Shown here in pieces: positions 43,187-55,994 of a stretch of DNA of 64,000 nt; positions within the stretch are counted from its first letter, which is position 1, and each line of letters starts with the position of its first letter. The translations under genes and the position numbers were made by a program. This DNA is from Rotaria macrura (Eukaryota > Rotifera > Eurotatoria > Philodinida > Philodinidae), in assembly GCA_900239685.1 (NCBI GenBank), contig OENT01000231.1, forward strand, positions 62,001 through 126,000, given 5' to 3'. The notes under the pieces were generated by a model. It had not been told where the DNA came from and searched no databases. It saw only the letters and a list, made by a program, of their open reading frames with translations.

Positions 43187-46100
43187 TTAATGGCAATGAT
43201 CATTATAATCAATAACAGATGAACGACGCCAACCGAATAAAAAATGGCCTAAACCAGCGCCGAGTATAACAGCAAGAAATAGATAAACGTTAAATGTCAT
43301 GGCTATCAGCATTAATGAATAACTAATAACCATTTGAAGTATATGTAAAACAGTTTGAATTAAATGATGAAAACTTAGTAAACGATCTCTACGAGTAGAA
43401 AAAAAACTCATCGATAAAAATCAAAACTAAATTAGTGTAATTTCCGTCATCGTAATCTAAGACGGCTCACCGTTTAGTTGTTCGAACATTTTCTGTTCTA
43501 ACTTTGGGTACTAAATCGTTATTGTTAGAATTGTCATACTGTTGACCATGTTGCTGTAAGCTAGAGTAGCAATTATAACAATCACCAAAGTTTAATGTAG
43601 CAAAAAGAATTGTAAGTAATGTTAGCAATCAAGTTAATCAGCACATGCATATTATTCTGTCATGTTTTATTAAACTTACAGTGATGATTGATGCTCACAC
43701 TGTTGTTCACATTTGCACGTTCCATCACGTTTTGCTAATACATCTCGAACAGTTTTTAATCCTTCATAGAGAATGGCAACAAAAAAGATCAATAACCAAG
43801 ATCCAATGAAGGCTTTTGAAAAAGAAAATAGGAGAATTAGTTTTTTTTTCATGAAAATTAAATGTTGATATTTCTTTATGTACCACCAATTGATGTTGTA
43901 TTCCATTGTTCAAATAAAATTTTTTCTTTAAAACCACCATGAAAAGTCATCTATGAAAAATAAAAAGGGAAAAACCTTTTTCGTTTTGAATTCGACATTA
44001 CACTAAGTTTTCTGTTTCAATCAATTATATTTACAACATAACATTGGCTATCAGTCAATTTAAGTGAAGAGCAAGTCAATAATTGTCAATTTTCTTACAC
44101 TCATGAAAGAAAATCATTCGATTTCATCGCAAAACTAAGTTATTATATTATATGGTGAACGAATAATGTGACAAAATAGTAGATGTTAAACTCTAGAAAG
44201 TTGCGTAGTAAGTACTAATTTTAACGTCTCGACTAGAAGAAGAAAACTAAACAATCAATACTAATGAAACGTCGTGTTCTATTGAGATTCTTGAGAATGT
44301 CTTCGAGTATTATCAATTGAACAAGCTCTTTATGAATCAATGTAAACACATGTATTACACAAATCAAAATTGTATATTTCTTTTTGTTCTATTCATCAAT
44401 GGCTATTCATCACAAGAAGATACAATTTATATTCAAAATTATTCTTCAAAAAGAAAACATTATATACTAGCTCGTTATTTGTAATCGAAGAAACATACGC
44501 ATTCCTATGCGTATCAATAGATAAACCGAAATATTGACACCTGATTGCTAACAAACTATTCATTTTCTCGATAATTTTCGATGATAGAACGCGTTACTGT
44601 CATCGGGATGATAAATGAAACATATTACTGACATTATTGAATTCTGTTGATATTCTTGCTTTATTCAATTGATAGTTCATTGGTAAAATCCAAAATGTGA
44701 AAATATTTAGGAAATGCTTTCAACAGAAAAGCTTGAAACTAGAGAGTGTGCTTTTTCAAGAAATAACTTTTTGCGTGACTTTATACCACTTCCATATCTC
44801 TAAACATAAGAAGAGAGGTTCATTCTAGTGCTTATAATAACTTTTGACCAGGAGCTTTATAGATCTGAATATGTAAATAGATTGTTCATATAGCTTTCCT
44901 TTTAGTGTATATAGTCAATAGCCGTAAGCAGTACACACTGTACTAATCGGTGGAAAGAGAAAAGAAAAGAATCTAGTCGAGTGTTAATAATAACTCAGAT
45001 CGATTTTCGTTTTTTTATCATTCAGTTTTTCATTTTCTTATTGTAAATGATACCTTCAACTACGAATGTGTAATATTAAAATGATTATTTTAAAACTAAA
45101 TGTCGATAGTTAATTATGTGTTGTGATCATTTGAAGTTAATTTCTTTACCATCTCTTTTTTTTCTATTTTACTGACAAAACCTTATGTATTGCAGACTGA
45201 ATCAATCGATTGAAATATCTCAATAATAAAAGAAGCTAGTCAGACAATTGAAAATACTCTTTAGCTAAGCTTTGGTGTTCTCTTGTTAAATTAGAGCTCA
45301 ATAAGAAGTTGACACAAATCAATGGAATGCAAATAGATTTCACAATTATTTTTCTTCTTGCTGTGTAATGGCTAACAATTCTCTATTTACATTGTTTTGA
45401 CTTCCTTCCAGAAGACTGCATCTATGTGTATTACAATGATCAACGATTGACATCCTTGACTTATTGTAATTTTTATTTGATTTGTATAAACAATCGAATA
45501 TAACTAAGTAAATGAAAAACATTTTCTTCTGTTCTTGCAAACTAATTATAAAAATGTTATACTATCGTTTTTCATTAAGAACTACATTTATACTATTCAT
45601 CATCTAAAGCATTTTTCAAAATAATCTTATTTCTGTATTTAAAAGATATTTTAGAGCTTTAAATAAATTCTAAAAGAAACAATTAAGTATTCTAGACCGT
45701 GTCTTCTTGATTGCGGTCGGTTTTTTCTTAATTGGAGGGAAAAAATGACCGCAAAGTAGAATCGAGGGGGAAGAGACAAAATTGACCGCAAATTGGAAAA
45801 TATTCGTACGATGTAAATAAGTGAAAATAGTTACAAGGATATAGTGAACGCAGATGGCTTTTTGAGAAAGAAATTATCTCATTAGAGCTAGTCCAGTAAT
45901 GAATATCATATGTTATCAACGTCATTCTTATGCATGTGGTTATAATTAAAGTATTTAAAGTGATTAAAAAAATTAAAATGAATTAAATCAAAATGTCGAC
46001 ACATAGTAACGATAGCTTTTCTAAAATTACCACACAATTCGGCAAGGATGCCATAATGTTTTAAAATTATCATTTTCGTTTGTGACGAACGAAAAAAAAT

Positions 46101-46708
46101 GGAAATCAAGTATGGATTTGGACAAATAAGCTATACAACGCTGCCTTTACCAAGCACACAAAGGTTAATTGTTTTCTTTCTTTTCTTCTCATTTAGAGTG
46201 TTATTGTTTTCACCAATAAATTAGTATCTTCACTTCATTGTGCGAACATTTTCTAATTTGCGGTCAATTTTGTCTCTCCCCCTCGATTCTACTTTGCGGT
46301 CATTTTTTCCCTTCAATTAAGAAAAAACCGACCGCAATCAAGAGGTAGCCTTCTAGACTTGTCTAGAATCTCAGTGCGCTTTTTTTTATGAACGACTAAG
46401 AAAGAAAATATTTAAGAAGAATAGCCAGTTTCATCTTATTTTACTCATTCACTATATGCTATCAGATAGAATTCTGATTCTATAAAAATTATCACAATCA
46501 AAAAGCAATAGTAATACATGAAACTATGAATACTCACTGTCATCATCATCATCATCATATCATGATTATGAGAAACGTGTGCACTAGCAGTTGAGGTTGT
46601 ATTTGCTTGTTGTTTCATCATATGATGAACATGAGTCATCATTGTAGTTGTACTAAGATCCATATCTGCATGATGATGATGACCACCATGATCGTGCCCG
46701 TGATTCAT
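43187..46708 (-). CDS. High-affinity copper transporter (CTR1/SLC31 family)
   Basis: Five exons, 46708-46538, 43950-43887, 43812-43680, 43560-43471 and 43388-43187, give about 219 residues. The extracellular N-terminus is His- and Met-rich ([13 protein letters not shown], then six consecutive Met) and would gather Cu(I). TM1 begins near residue 81 ([17 protein letters not shown]). The cytosolic loop is Cys-, Gln- and Asn-rich. TM2 (about 163-184) carries the MxxxM selectivity motif as MLIAM (179-183), and TM3 the GxxxG packing motif as GAGLG (196-200). The protein ends in HCH, the metal-accepting tail of animal CTR1. It should work as a trimer in the plasma membrane or endosomes. Intron 1 is 2.59 kb, far longer than its neighbours, and holds an inverted-repeat element. 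Confidence 0.95.
45698..46350. mobile_element. 653-bp inverted-repeat element in CTR1 intron 1
   Basis: Arms of about 100 bp (45705-45806 and 46243-46343) are inverted copies with few differences. They share TCTTGATTGCGGTCGG, AATGACCGCAAAGTAGAA and TTGACCGCAAATT, so the word GACCGCAA/TTGCGGTC recurs within each arm. The 8-bp sequence TTCTAGAC lies at 45690-45697 and 46351-46358, which would be a target-site duplication and fits the nTnnnnAn preference of hAT insertions. About seven bases outside each matched arm are not mutually inverted, so the exact ends are uncertain. The interior has no convincing coding frame, so this is a non-autonomous MITE-like element. Confidence 0.7.
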
Positions 46709-48146
46709 ATTTAGGTTCTAAAATTATTGATTTACTCGTAAATAAATGAATAAAAATGAAGCTTATTTTTGTTTAATATCTATAAGTGAAAAAGGCTTAG
46801 CATTTCATGCGTTCATCGAACCTGTTAAACTCAACTTTCTTTCATCGTTAGTCTTTCGTCAAGTAAAACTCAAAACAAACGAAATATACAATCATTGTCG
46901 ACAACAAGTGAAATCTTCGACAACAGTCTCTGTAATCGAATCATTGTTCCATACACGTATATAACGTGAAGGTTAACGAATCAAATTAGAAAGGAACTAA
47001 TCCTTACATGTCGAGTTTCGATAGACGAACACTAAGTAAAGAAGAAAAAAAAACATATGAAGTAAAAAAAATGTGATGAATACTTTTGTGATAAAGGAAA
47101 GAAATACAACTACTGCCAATAAAATTCAATCAGGTTTACATAATCGGCAAATCTATCGACGTCAAGTTAGACGCCTGAAGTATTTTTTTCGAGTAGACAA
47201 ATATGCATACAATGAAGAAAAGAATGACTTGGAAAACATCAAGAGTTATTGCAAGGGTACAATCAGGATGCCATAGAAATGAACCAATAACTTATTTATA
47301 CATGTCGCTGGATTCCTCGCATGAGGGCGCTTCTATTGAAACTCGAGGGTATGCATGAAAAGAAATGTTATCAGTTAACAGTGTGAATATATTTTCGTAG
47401 TTCCAAGATATTTCGATGAAACGATGAAATTTCAAAGTATTCAACCGATGATATGTACATAGAAAGATGCGGTTAGGCTTCGTAAAAGTTTGAATCCATT
47501 CTGTAGCGATAGTTCAAGCATTTCAACAACCAAAGTAGTACACATTTTCTTGTGCTTTGCTATTCACAAGATTACCATAATTTCTATGAACAATGTAAAT
47601 AAAGAAACCCTTGATAATTACCTTGATCTTATAAAAATAATTTCACAGTATTCAATGATATATGAAGTCTCAAATATGTATGTATCGGCGGAAAAGGAAA
47701 TAAAAATTTCGAAACTCTTTTCTAGAATATGAATAGTCAATTGAAAAGCGATTAATGTTCCCGTTCTGTCAACCTGTTTTTTTTAATATTATACAATCAA
47801 AAAAAGTGTTCTGCTGTTTGTTTGCTGCCCTTTTGCGTTTCATACTACTTAACCACAATTTTTATGTATAAGATTCTTATATAATAGCGTCATAAAACAG
47901 ATGTACAATTGATTATACTTATACAAATAGTATTAGAAATCATCATGGAAAGAAGTACAGAGTAATCATGACAGCTGTTTCTGTTTGTCGATGTTGTATC
48001 TCTGACTTTGATAAAAAAAAAGTGTCTCAAATACCTGTAACAGACTAGCGAGCAACGATAAGAAGCGAAAAAAAGTCAAACATGGAGTTTTATTCGAAAA
48101 TGAAGTAATTGGAATCATTTTGTCTTTAATGTATTAAATCAAATAA
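46709..48146. other. Intergenic, CTR1 promoter side
   Basis: No gene supported. Short plus-strand open frames (46746-46964, 47073-47276, 47490-47732) have no domain. The part next to 46709 should hold the CTR1 promoter; I saw no convincing metal-response element (TGCRCNC core). Confidence 0.4.
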
Positions 48147-49206
48147 ATGCAGAATACATACAATAATTGTTTTGCTTCCAGAGAAATAGACATAGTGAAA
48201 TTTGAAACCACACTTGAGGAGGAAAAAATCAAGTGGGTAAATGAATTCAAATATTTCCGGTACTGGATAACTCCAAAGATTGGGATGGTCACTGATGATC
48301 AGGAAGACAATGGTAAAAATTCACCAAAATATGACCAAAGTAAATTCTTTTAGATTAGCAGGATCTACGTCCGCAACACTACGAAGGATTCTATTCCAAT
48401 CTTATGTCTTATCTCTCTTTACCTGGCTATATATACTAGTTCCATTGCTTACGGAAAAACAAAGAGATGAACTCTTCCATTTCTACTACGTATTATTGAA
48501 ACGAGTGATACATGGCGTTCAATAGTCTGATCACTGTTTTGCCTATGTATTTAACGAAATCTCTCTTGAGGATAGGTGTTACAAGTATTGGAGTAAATTG
48601 TTCGTGTTATTAGCTGGATTAGTTGACGGTGAACTAATAATCAAACAGGCGAATCTGAATGAATGCAGAAAATTATGGCTGCAATCATTATTCTCCATTA
48701 AAGGACTGCATCGATCGAAAAGATATGTAGAGCATGATTCTTCATTGGAAAAAAAAAGATTCAATGGTACGCCTCGAGCATTACCTCTTGTTCAATAGCA
48801 GATATTGACATACTAGATATAGAGACGCTTGCATCATTCCCAGATCCATTCTGATTTATCAACTCTGAGAAATGAAGTCATACTAATACTGCGGGCTACT
48901 CTCTCCCTTCGGAAATCTCTTCATTTATTAGAATTTGTTACTCTTCACACTGTGTCTTTATCATAACATATGTTATCTGACTGAAAAGTTGCTGTGCTAC
49001 TTTCTCTTTTGTTTCTTTTTATTTACTTTTTGTGGGGCTGTTACTTATTGCATAAGACGATTTCGTCTGATGCGTTCATAGCTGGTGTTTCTAGTTCCTC
49101 TTTCTAGATTGTTGAGATCTTCTCACTTTTTCTAACTACCTTTCTCTTATACTGATAGGGTCTAACTGTTACAGGTGATTACAAAATAAAAATTAAAAAT
49201 AATTGT
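48147..49206 (+). mobile_element. 5'-truncated, broken non-LTR retrotransposon (LINE) fragment
   Basis: The region 48147-48854 encodes the C-terminal end of a LINE reverse-transcriptase protein, seen in pieces: KWVNEFKYFRYWITPKIG, FRLAGSTSATLRRILFQSY, FTWLYILVPLLTEKQRDEL, HFYYVLLKRVIHG and LNECRKLWL. It is broken by a frameshift near 48280, an in-frame TAG at 48526-48528 (after GVQ) and a second frameshift in the A run near 48750; the frame closes with TGA at 48852-48854. A T/C-rich 3' UTR follows and ends in an A-rich tail (about 49185-49206). Only the 3' end of the element is present, as is typical of incomplete target-primed integration. It is not functional. Confidence 0.75.
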
Positions 49207-52200
49207 TTTTCTTCATATAAGTCAAGACGTATGAATTGACAAATCAATTAAATTGAAATCAGATGGAAGCATATCTTATTTGCTAATTAATATGATATTT
49301 TGTTAAGAAATGTAAAAACAGACACGATTAGTTATGATTAATCTATATATTTGAAGATACTTTAAGCAAGATCGTGAATCTATTAAGAACGATAGGATAA
49401 AGTCAAGTTTAAGTATACTAAAACATTCAATAGCAATAACGAAGAAATCATTTCGTAAAGAGAGGCAGTTTTAGATTTTTTGTTTGCCAATTTCAATGAT
49501 CTTTTACCTACCCATGCAGCATAGTATCGAGACCATAACCTTAAAATGTTTCATATTCCATTGAATATTCAACGAATGTTTCAAAATATTATATACGAAT
49601 GCCTAAGACATTTCCTTTGACTTTTGAGTTTCTGAAGGATCATCTTTTCGAAATTTCATCATTCAGTAATCTTCACTTACATTTCTTACATGCTATGTTT
49701 AAGGTTATACTAAGCAAAAGTTATTAACTGTGATCTATGAAATATTGGAAACACGCTGACTTTTTCAAGGGACTAATTATATAGTATATTGGAGATGTTT
49801 GATTTTAAGAAAAATAAATTCAGAATAAAATAATTGAATAGGATTAATAGGGTTACTATTTACTTTGTAGACTATGCCAGATTGGTGCGATGTTTTAATT
49901 GTAAAAATATTATTGAATTCAGAAGAAGATATTTAAGACAGTTCAATCTTCAGGTTTAATTCACTCGTAATTATATTTCAAAAATATTTAGTTTCAGTGC
50001 GTTTCAGAAATCTTTGAAGGCATCTGATGGATCAACATCATGATATATACATACGAGGAACAAGATTAATAACGTCAAGTTGATATTAAAAAAAAAGAAA
50101 ATTTAGTTCGCTCAAAAATGAAGGATACATGCATTTGGTTTTGTATTCATTTAACATTCACTGTTCAGTATACAACAGCAATCGAAATATAAAGGCAATC
50201 AAATTTATAAACAAAACTTGTATGTCTAATGTTCATTTATCTAGCATCCAGAATATCGATCTCATTTGACCGCTCTGTAGAGTATGTTCAATAATATTTC
50301 AATTTTCTAACAACGTCTTCTAGATCATTAACGGCAATAAATGATTCCTTCTTAATTGAAAAAGTTAATGAAACTTACTCGTCTTATATAATATCAGTGA
50401 TTCAAGGGTCTTTTTTCAAAATATTCGAGTAAATTCTATATGGAAAGTATTTAGCGTCAGGATTATGAAAAAGAATAGTTTATAAAAATAAAATCTTTTT
50501 TTCTTGTTATCAGATCCAATGAAGTACATCGGTAGAGGAAGGGACGAAATACGAGAGAAAGATGAACGATAAAAAAGCTGACCTTACTTCGTTGCTGTCC
50601 TACTACAGCGATAAATGACTATATAGGTATAGATGAAGAGTAGTAGATAACTGGATTATATGATATCACATGAACAAAGAAAACCGAATGATTTGACAGT
50701 ATCAAGAAAGAATATAATTGGTGATATTAGCCATAGAAAAGAAGAAAAAAAACTGATTTTTCGATAAGTGAAGACTTCAAATAATACTCATGTCCCCTAT
50801 AAGCACATGTTCATCTTCTAACACACATGGTTGAGTGAAGAATAAATTGATTGAGAGTGTCTCATAAGCGTGCAACACATTAAATTTGAACATAGTAGAG
50901 AAAGTTAAGAAAAGACAGTATCATACATGTTTCGCATATGAAAAAAATGAAATCGGACTGTTCAGGATCAAAAAGAAAAAAAAATCGAAAAGACAAAGCA
51001 AGCACTCATGAGGCAAAAGAAGTTTCATGTTTTTCGTTTTCGGTGATGTAATCTGTATTGGACGTTTTAGTGGTATTCGATCGTTTAATAATTCGTTTTC
51101 ATATCAGAACAGAAAACTTGAGGAACTCAATTGATATTTACATAATAAATAAGCATATTCACTAGAATGTTTGTCATATTTTTAAAGATGAACTTTTGTT
51201 CAGTTTTACAACAAATAGCATTGAATCAATGTCGATTAGTTCATCTATAATACTATTTTTGCTTCATTGATGATGAATCAATAAGTTTGTGGTTTATTTT
51301 GCTTACAAGCATCGTCCTCTAATACTACGATTCATAAGTACTAGTCATCGGTTCAACTTCATGCAAAACTTCAGCCTACGAGTAAATTTCGTACTGAATA
51401 ATAGTGTAACATTATTTTGTTCATCGTCATCTTCAAATATGCTTTTCTATAGAATTATAAATATTCCAGTGTCCAGTGACTCCATAATGGTTGAATAAAT
51501 GAGCTTGTACCTGAAATAACAATCACCAAGTATAGTGTTGTAGTCATAAATGTACCAGAAAGTGTTATATCTTCAGTCCCATGATATTACATATATATAA
51601 ATCCAAATAGATCCGCTCGAATACCTTGTTCTATGGAGTAGATATTAAATTTTTATATTACAGAAAAAAAGTGAAAAACGTTGCTAATTTCGATTATAAA
51701 TGGAAATTATGTGATCTAACTTGAAATTAATTGTTCGAATAATCATTGTTTATATTCACTGAAAAAGTCGTTTTGATAAATGATTTCGTAAATTGCAGGG
51801 AAATTTCATTTCGGTTATCAGTGAATAAGATGAGCATATGTTATGCAAATATTGCTTAATAAATTCTAATACAATTGGTGAAAGCGCAAATAGTCTCATA
51901 TCCTATTTTTACTGAATACTACCTTTCTTTTTTTCATTTAATTTTCTTTTATTCATTTCATTATTCACTTGATAAATCGAATAAAACAACTTAAAAACTC
52001 TTAGTTGCCTGACATATCATTTAAGTTATGAGAAGTGTTGCCATCAACGGAAGTGTATATTTCTTAACATAAAAAGCAAAGAAAATGAGAAAAACGGCAG
52101 GTCCCTAGTGAGAAGAACTATTTGTATTGAAATCAAATTTTTTTCTGTGACAAGAAAATTATTAATGTTGTCGAATGAGACAGAAGCAGAGGAGAAAATA

Positions 52201-52306
52201 TAGACCTTAGCAATCATTTATATAAAAGTGTGGAAAAAACATCTCATTTGTTCACATATTCACTTCCAAAAGTGAATATTGCTTATATAAAGAAAAATAA
52301 GAAAAC
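49207..52306. other. Intergenic, upstream of the K2P channel
   Basis: About 3.1 kb of AT-rich DNA without a supported gene or repeat with clean ends. The last few hundred bases should contain the K2P promoter. Confidence 0.4.
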
Positions 52307-54059
52307 ATGTTAGCACATCTCGATGCATCAATGAGTTTCGGTGTTAATCGTACTAATGATATACCATCACACGATATTTATCGTCGTTATATGAATGATG
52401 ACTGTCAGCATAAACTTAATGAATTAGAAACATCCAAAGCACATCAATGTTTAAGAAAAACAGCACAATTCTTATTTTCACATATTGGTTTAGTTGGTCT
52501 TGTTGTTGTTTATGTTGTAGCTGGAGGATTTCTATTTCAATTACTTGAAGAACGTCAAGCAAAGCTCAATTGTCAAGAAACACAAGCTGACCAGATTAAA
52601 GAAACAACTAAAATGAAACAGCAAATAATTGATTACATACAAAAGAATACAACAACATTATTAACGATTTCAACAGTTGAAAAAGATAATGCGACAGTTG
52701 CATATGAAAAAATTGGTGCTATGCTATATAATTATCGAGACTTTGTTATTCAAGCAAGTTCCAATTATCCATATTATAATGTTGATTGTAAAAGTACAGG
52801 TCAATGGACGTATGCTAATTCATTACTATTTGCAATCACAGTAGTAACAACTATTGGCTATGGAAATATAACGTAAGTTAAACATTTTGTGATAATGAGC
52901 ATAGCGTAGAAAATCTTACTTGTTTAGACCAAAGACATGTAAGTAGAGAAAATCGAATATGGAGATTGAAAAATTGAATCCTTTTAATCTCGTAGGGGAA
53001 GGTCAGTTGTGTTGCTTATGCTATGCGACTATAGGTATACCAATATTTCTTCTATGCTTGGCAAATATAAGTGGTGTACTTGGCGAAATGTTTCGTTTTA
53101 TTTATGCTAAACTGTTATGTGCACCAATTTCATATGTAAAAAAACGTCATGCATTAACAAGTAAAACAAAATACGAAGAAGAGCATGGAACGAGTACGCG
53201 TGATACATGTCCTAGTGAGCGAAAAAACGTGAATACAGATGAGAAAACTTCAATAAAAAAAACTTCAAGTAAAATAGCTATCGATGATACATTAAATGAA
53301 GAAACAAAAGCAAAATACGAACGCATCACCGTACCATTAACGGTGACAATGATCATCATTGCAGCATATATATGGATTGGTTCTATATTATTTCATAGTT
53401 TTGAGGGTTGGACTATGATTCAATCGGGATATTTTTGTTTCATTACTTTGGGTGAGTAAATTTTTAAGTTTTGACAGAAAAAAAGACGTGAAAAGGTCAT
53501 ATTTTCCCCTTACTTAGCAACAATTGGCTTCGGCGATTTTGTGAGTGAATAACCAAGTCTTAATTTTAGTTTTCTCGGTAAATTCAAACAATTCTGTGTT
53601 TAGGTTCCTGGTCAACAAGAGCAAGATGCAAATTCAAGTCTAAAACTGCTTCTCGGAGCTGTTTATGCTCTTTTTGGAATGGCTATTTTAGCAATGTGTT
53701 TTGATTTAATGCAAGAAGAAATAGTAGCGAAATTTCGTTGGATTGGTACAAAAATTGGTATTATTGAAATTGAGGAGGAGAATAATAATAATTCATTGGA
53801 TACAATTTCTAATTCTAATAATACAAATCGTTTATCGGCATCATCATCCATCAATGGTTCTCATCTAAAAATGAATACCAACTGTATCATGATTAATAAT
53901 GAAAATGAATACGATGATGATCTGTCGACACAGCATAACACAAATTCAGCACGTAAAAGTAGTCCTCGAAATAATATTGCTCGTGTCCATCCAATAGAAT
54001 CTGATGAAGTTAATGAAGCAAATCTTCATCAACGAGTGGCTTCTACTAAATTCAATTAG
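52307..54059 (+). CDS. Two-pore-domain (K2P) potassium channel
   Basis: Five exons, 52307-52872, 52928-52938, 52996-53451, 53518-53540 and 53604-54059, encode about 503 residues. M1 spans about 57-79 (GLVGLVVVYVVAGGFLF). An extracellular cap follows with a Cys at 89 and potential N-glycosylation sites (NTT, NAT). The first pore loop carries the selectivity filter TTIGYG (181-186). M2 spans about 195-220, followed by a charged cytosolic loop. M3 spans about 304-325. The second filter is TIGFGD (346-351), and M4 spans about 365-386. A Ser/Asn-rich cytosolic tail of about 110 residues ends at TAG. This layout is diagnostic of K2P leak channels, which set resting potential as dimers. The subtype is not assignable by eye. 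Exon 2 is only 11 nt yet restores the conserved residues after the filter. The first ATG is used; an internal Met at residue 9 is an alternative. Confidence 0.95.
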
Positions 54060-54079
54060 CTTCTACTAAATTCAATTAA
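54040..54079 (+). repeat. 20-bp tandem duplication across the K2P stop codon
   Basis: CTTCTACTAAATTCAATTAG at 54040-54059 is followed directly by a second copy that differs only in its last base (A for G). The first copy encodes the last residues and the TAG stop. The second copy lies in the 3' UTR. Confidence 0.95.
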
Positions 54080-55959
54080 GTCTTATTTTCTTAACTTGTA
54101 CAAATTAAACAACAGCAAACATATAAATAAGCATTGCACTTTATCCATAAACTGAGTCTATTCTATGTGACATAAGTTTTAAAATAAAGGTCATTGTAAT
54201 TTACCGTTATAAAAGGTGAATTGCACTATCTTAAGTTGGTGAATTATATTTCAGAAAAATATTGAGAAGTAGCGCAGATTCAATGGTAAAATATATCTTT
54301 GAAATAAAACTTTCCTTCATTCATTGTAATTATGAAAGTAGACTGAACAATAGCATTGAATTCTAAGTCTTTTATAATGTGAGACTAAATCAATATTGTA
54401 CATATTTTTTTGAATGATACTTGTTTTCTTTTCTCGATTCGATATTCACTTAGAAGTCATCTTTTGATGTTCGGTCAGAAGTATTTTTTTGTTGTATTTC
54501 AAAGTATATTATTTCGATTTGGATTCGTATAGCTTCTAAAACGATTATTGTTCTAAAATGATTGTTTGATTGATATAATTGAAGACTTGTAATGCACCGG
54601 TTCATCAATCGTGAATGATACTCTGATTATTGACTCTCATAAGATATTGCGCTTAGTGCTAATTAAAGTACATCTAAATATGATTCTCAATCTATTACTA
54701 ACAATTTCTGATTACGATATTTGAAGACACAGAAATTTTCACCTGCACTTTCAGTTAGACACTCAATCAATGGTTCATCCCAACTCTTACCTACTGTTAC
54801 ATGAACACATTGGCATTTTTTGTCTGTGTACAGATCCAACGAGATTCATTTCAAAATGTTTGAGGTCTTCATGAAAAGTTCAAATAAATCAATTTTCAAT
54901 ATCTACTGATTTGTGAAGCACGTTACCGCCTCCTATGTCATTTGATTCGTCTTTGTCACGAAATTGACGTTAGTTAATTTTTGAAACTTTTCTTCATAAA
55001 GGATCTTCGAATATTCAGTAGATATTCTTGCTGCTTGGGGAAGTCTACGAGATGAATATAACAATAAATAACCAAATTTATATACTACGATTGAAGAAGA
55101 TATAATTTTTCTGTATTTATGAAAAACATCAGTACTACGAAAATCACTATCATATTCTTCATGAAACGTATTCCTACTAGTGTAATTTGTTCTTCCTATA
55201 TTGCTTGATTAACAGTGGACAGCTAATATTTCTATATCACTAGATTTATTGTTAATTGAAAAAAATAGAAATCTATATGAATTTAAGTTAGTGAATAATT
55301 ATCGTGATTTTTCTTAAAGAAATAAATATTCGAAGCAGAATTATTTTAATATAACAATAATCGCGATGTATGACAAAACACAATACTGTTCCGATGTCAG
55401 CATTCAATCAAATTTTTCTACTAGAACTAAATTTTACGAAAATCTAACAATGTTAAACATAGGAATGCTATGACTACATGCCCTAATACAATGTTTTTAG
55501 CAATTAATCTAAATAAATAAAATACACATAGTATACGTATACATATTAAGATTCTACTTACCATTTACGTTCCCAGTGGAAATAATTTCAAGCAAAAATC
55601 TAATACATACTCTTAAATAATATTTACTATTACAAAATTTCATGATAGTAAGTTATGGAATTCATACGCAAAATCAATATGATATTAATGCACCGATTAC
55701 CGGACAACTGGTTACAGTGACATAATCCATTCATATTTTGTAGATCCTTCATAAAAGAATGCAGACCAACAATTATAGAAGCTATTGAGCATTATAGACA
55801 TGACTAAACTTCAATTTTTGATTTAAGAGTGTGCCACAATAATGGATACTGGCAACACACAAGTTTGCTTCCATTTCCCACCACATCATTAATTTCACTA
55901 GGATCTAGAATACTTTGTGATAATTCAAATCACCAATTCAATGCAACTAATCTAATTAT

Positions 55960-55994
<35 letters not shown>

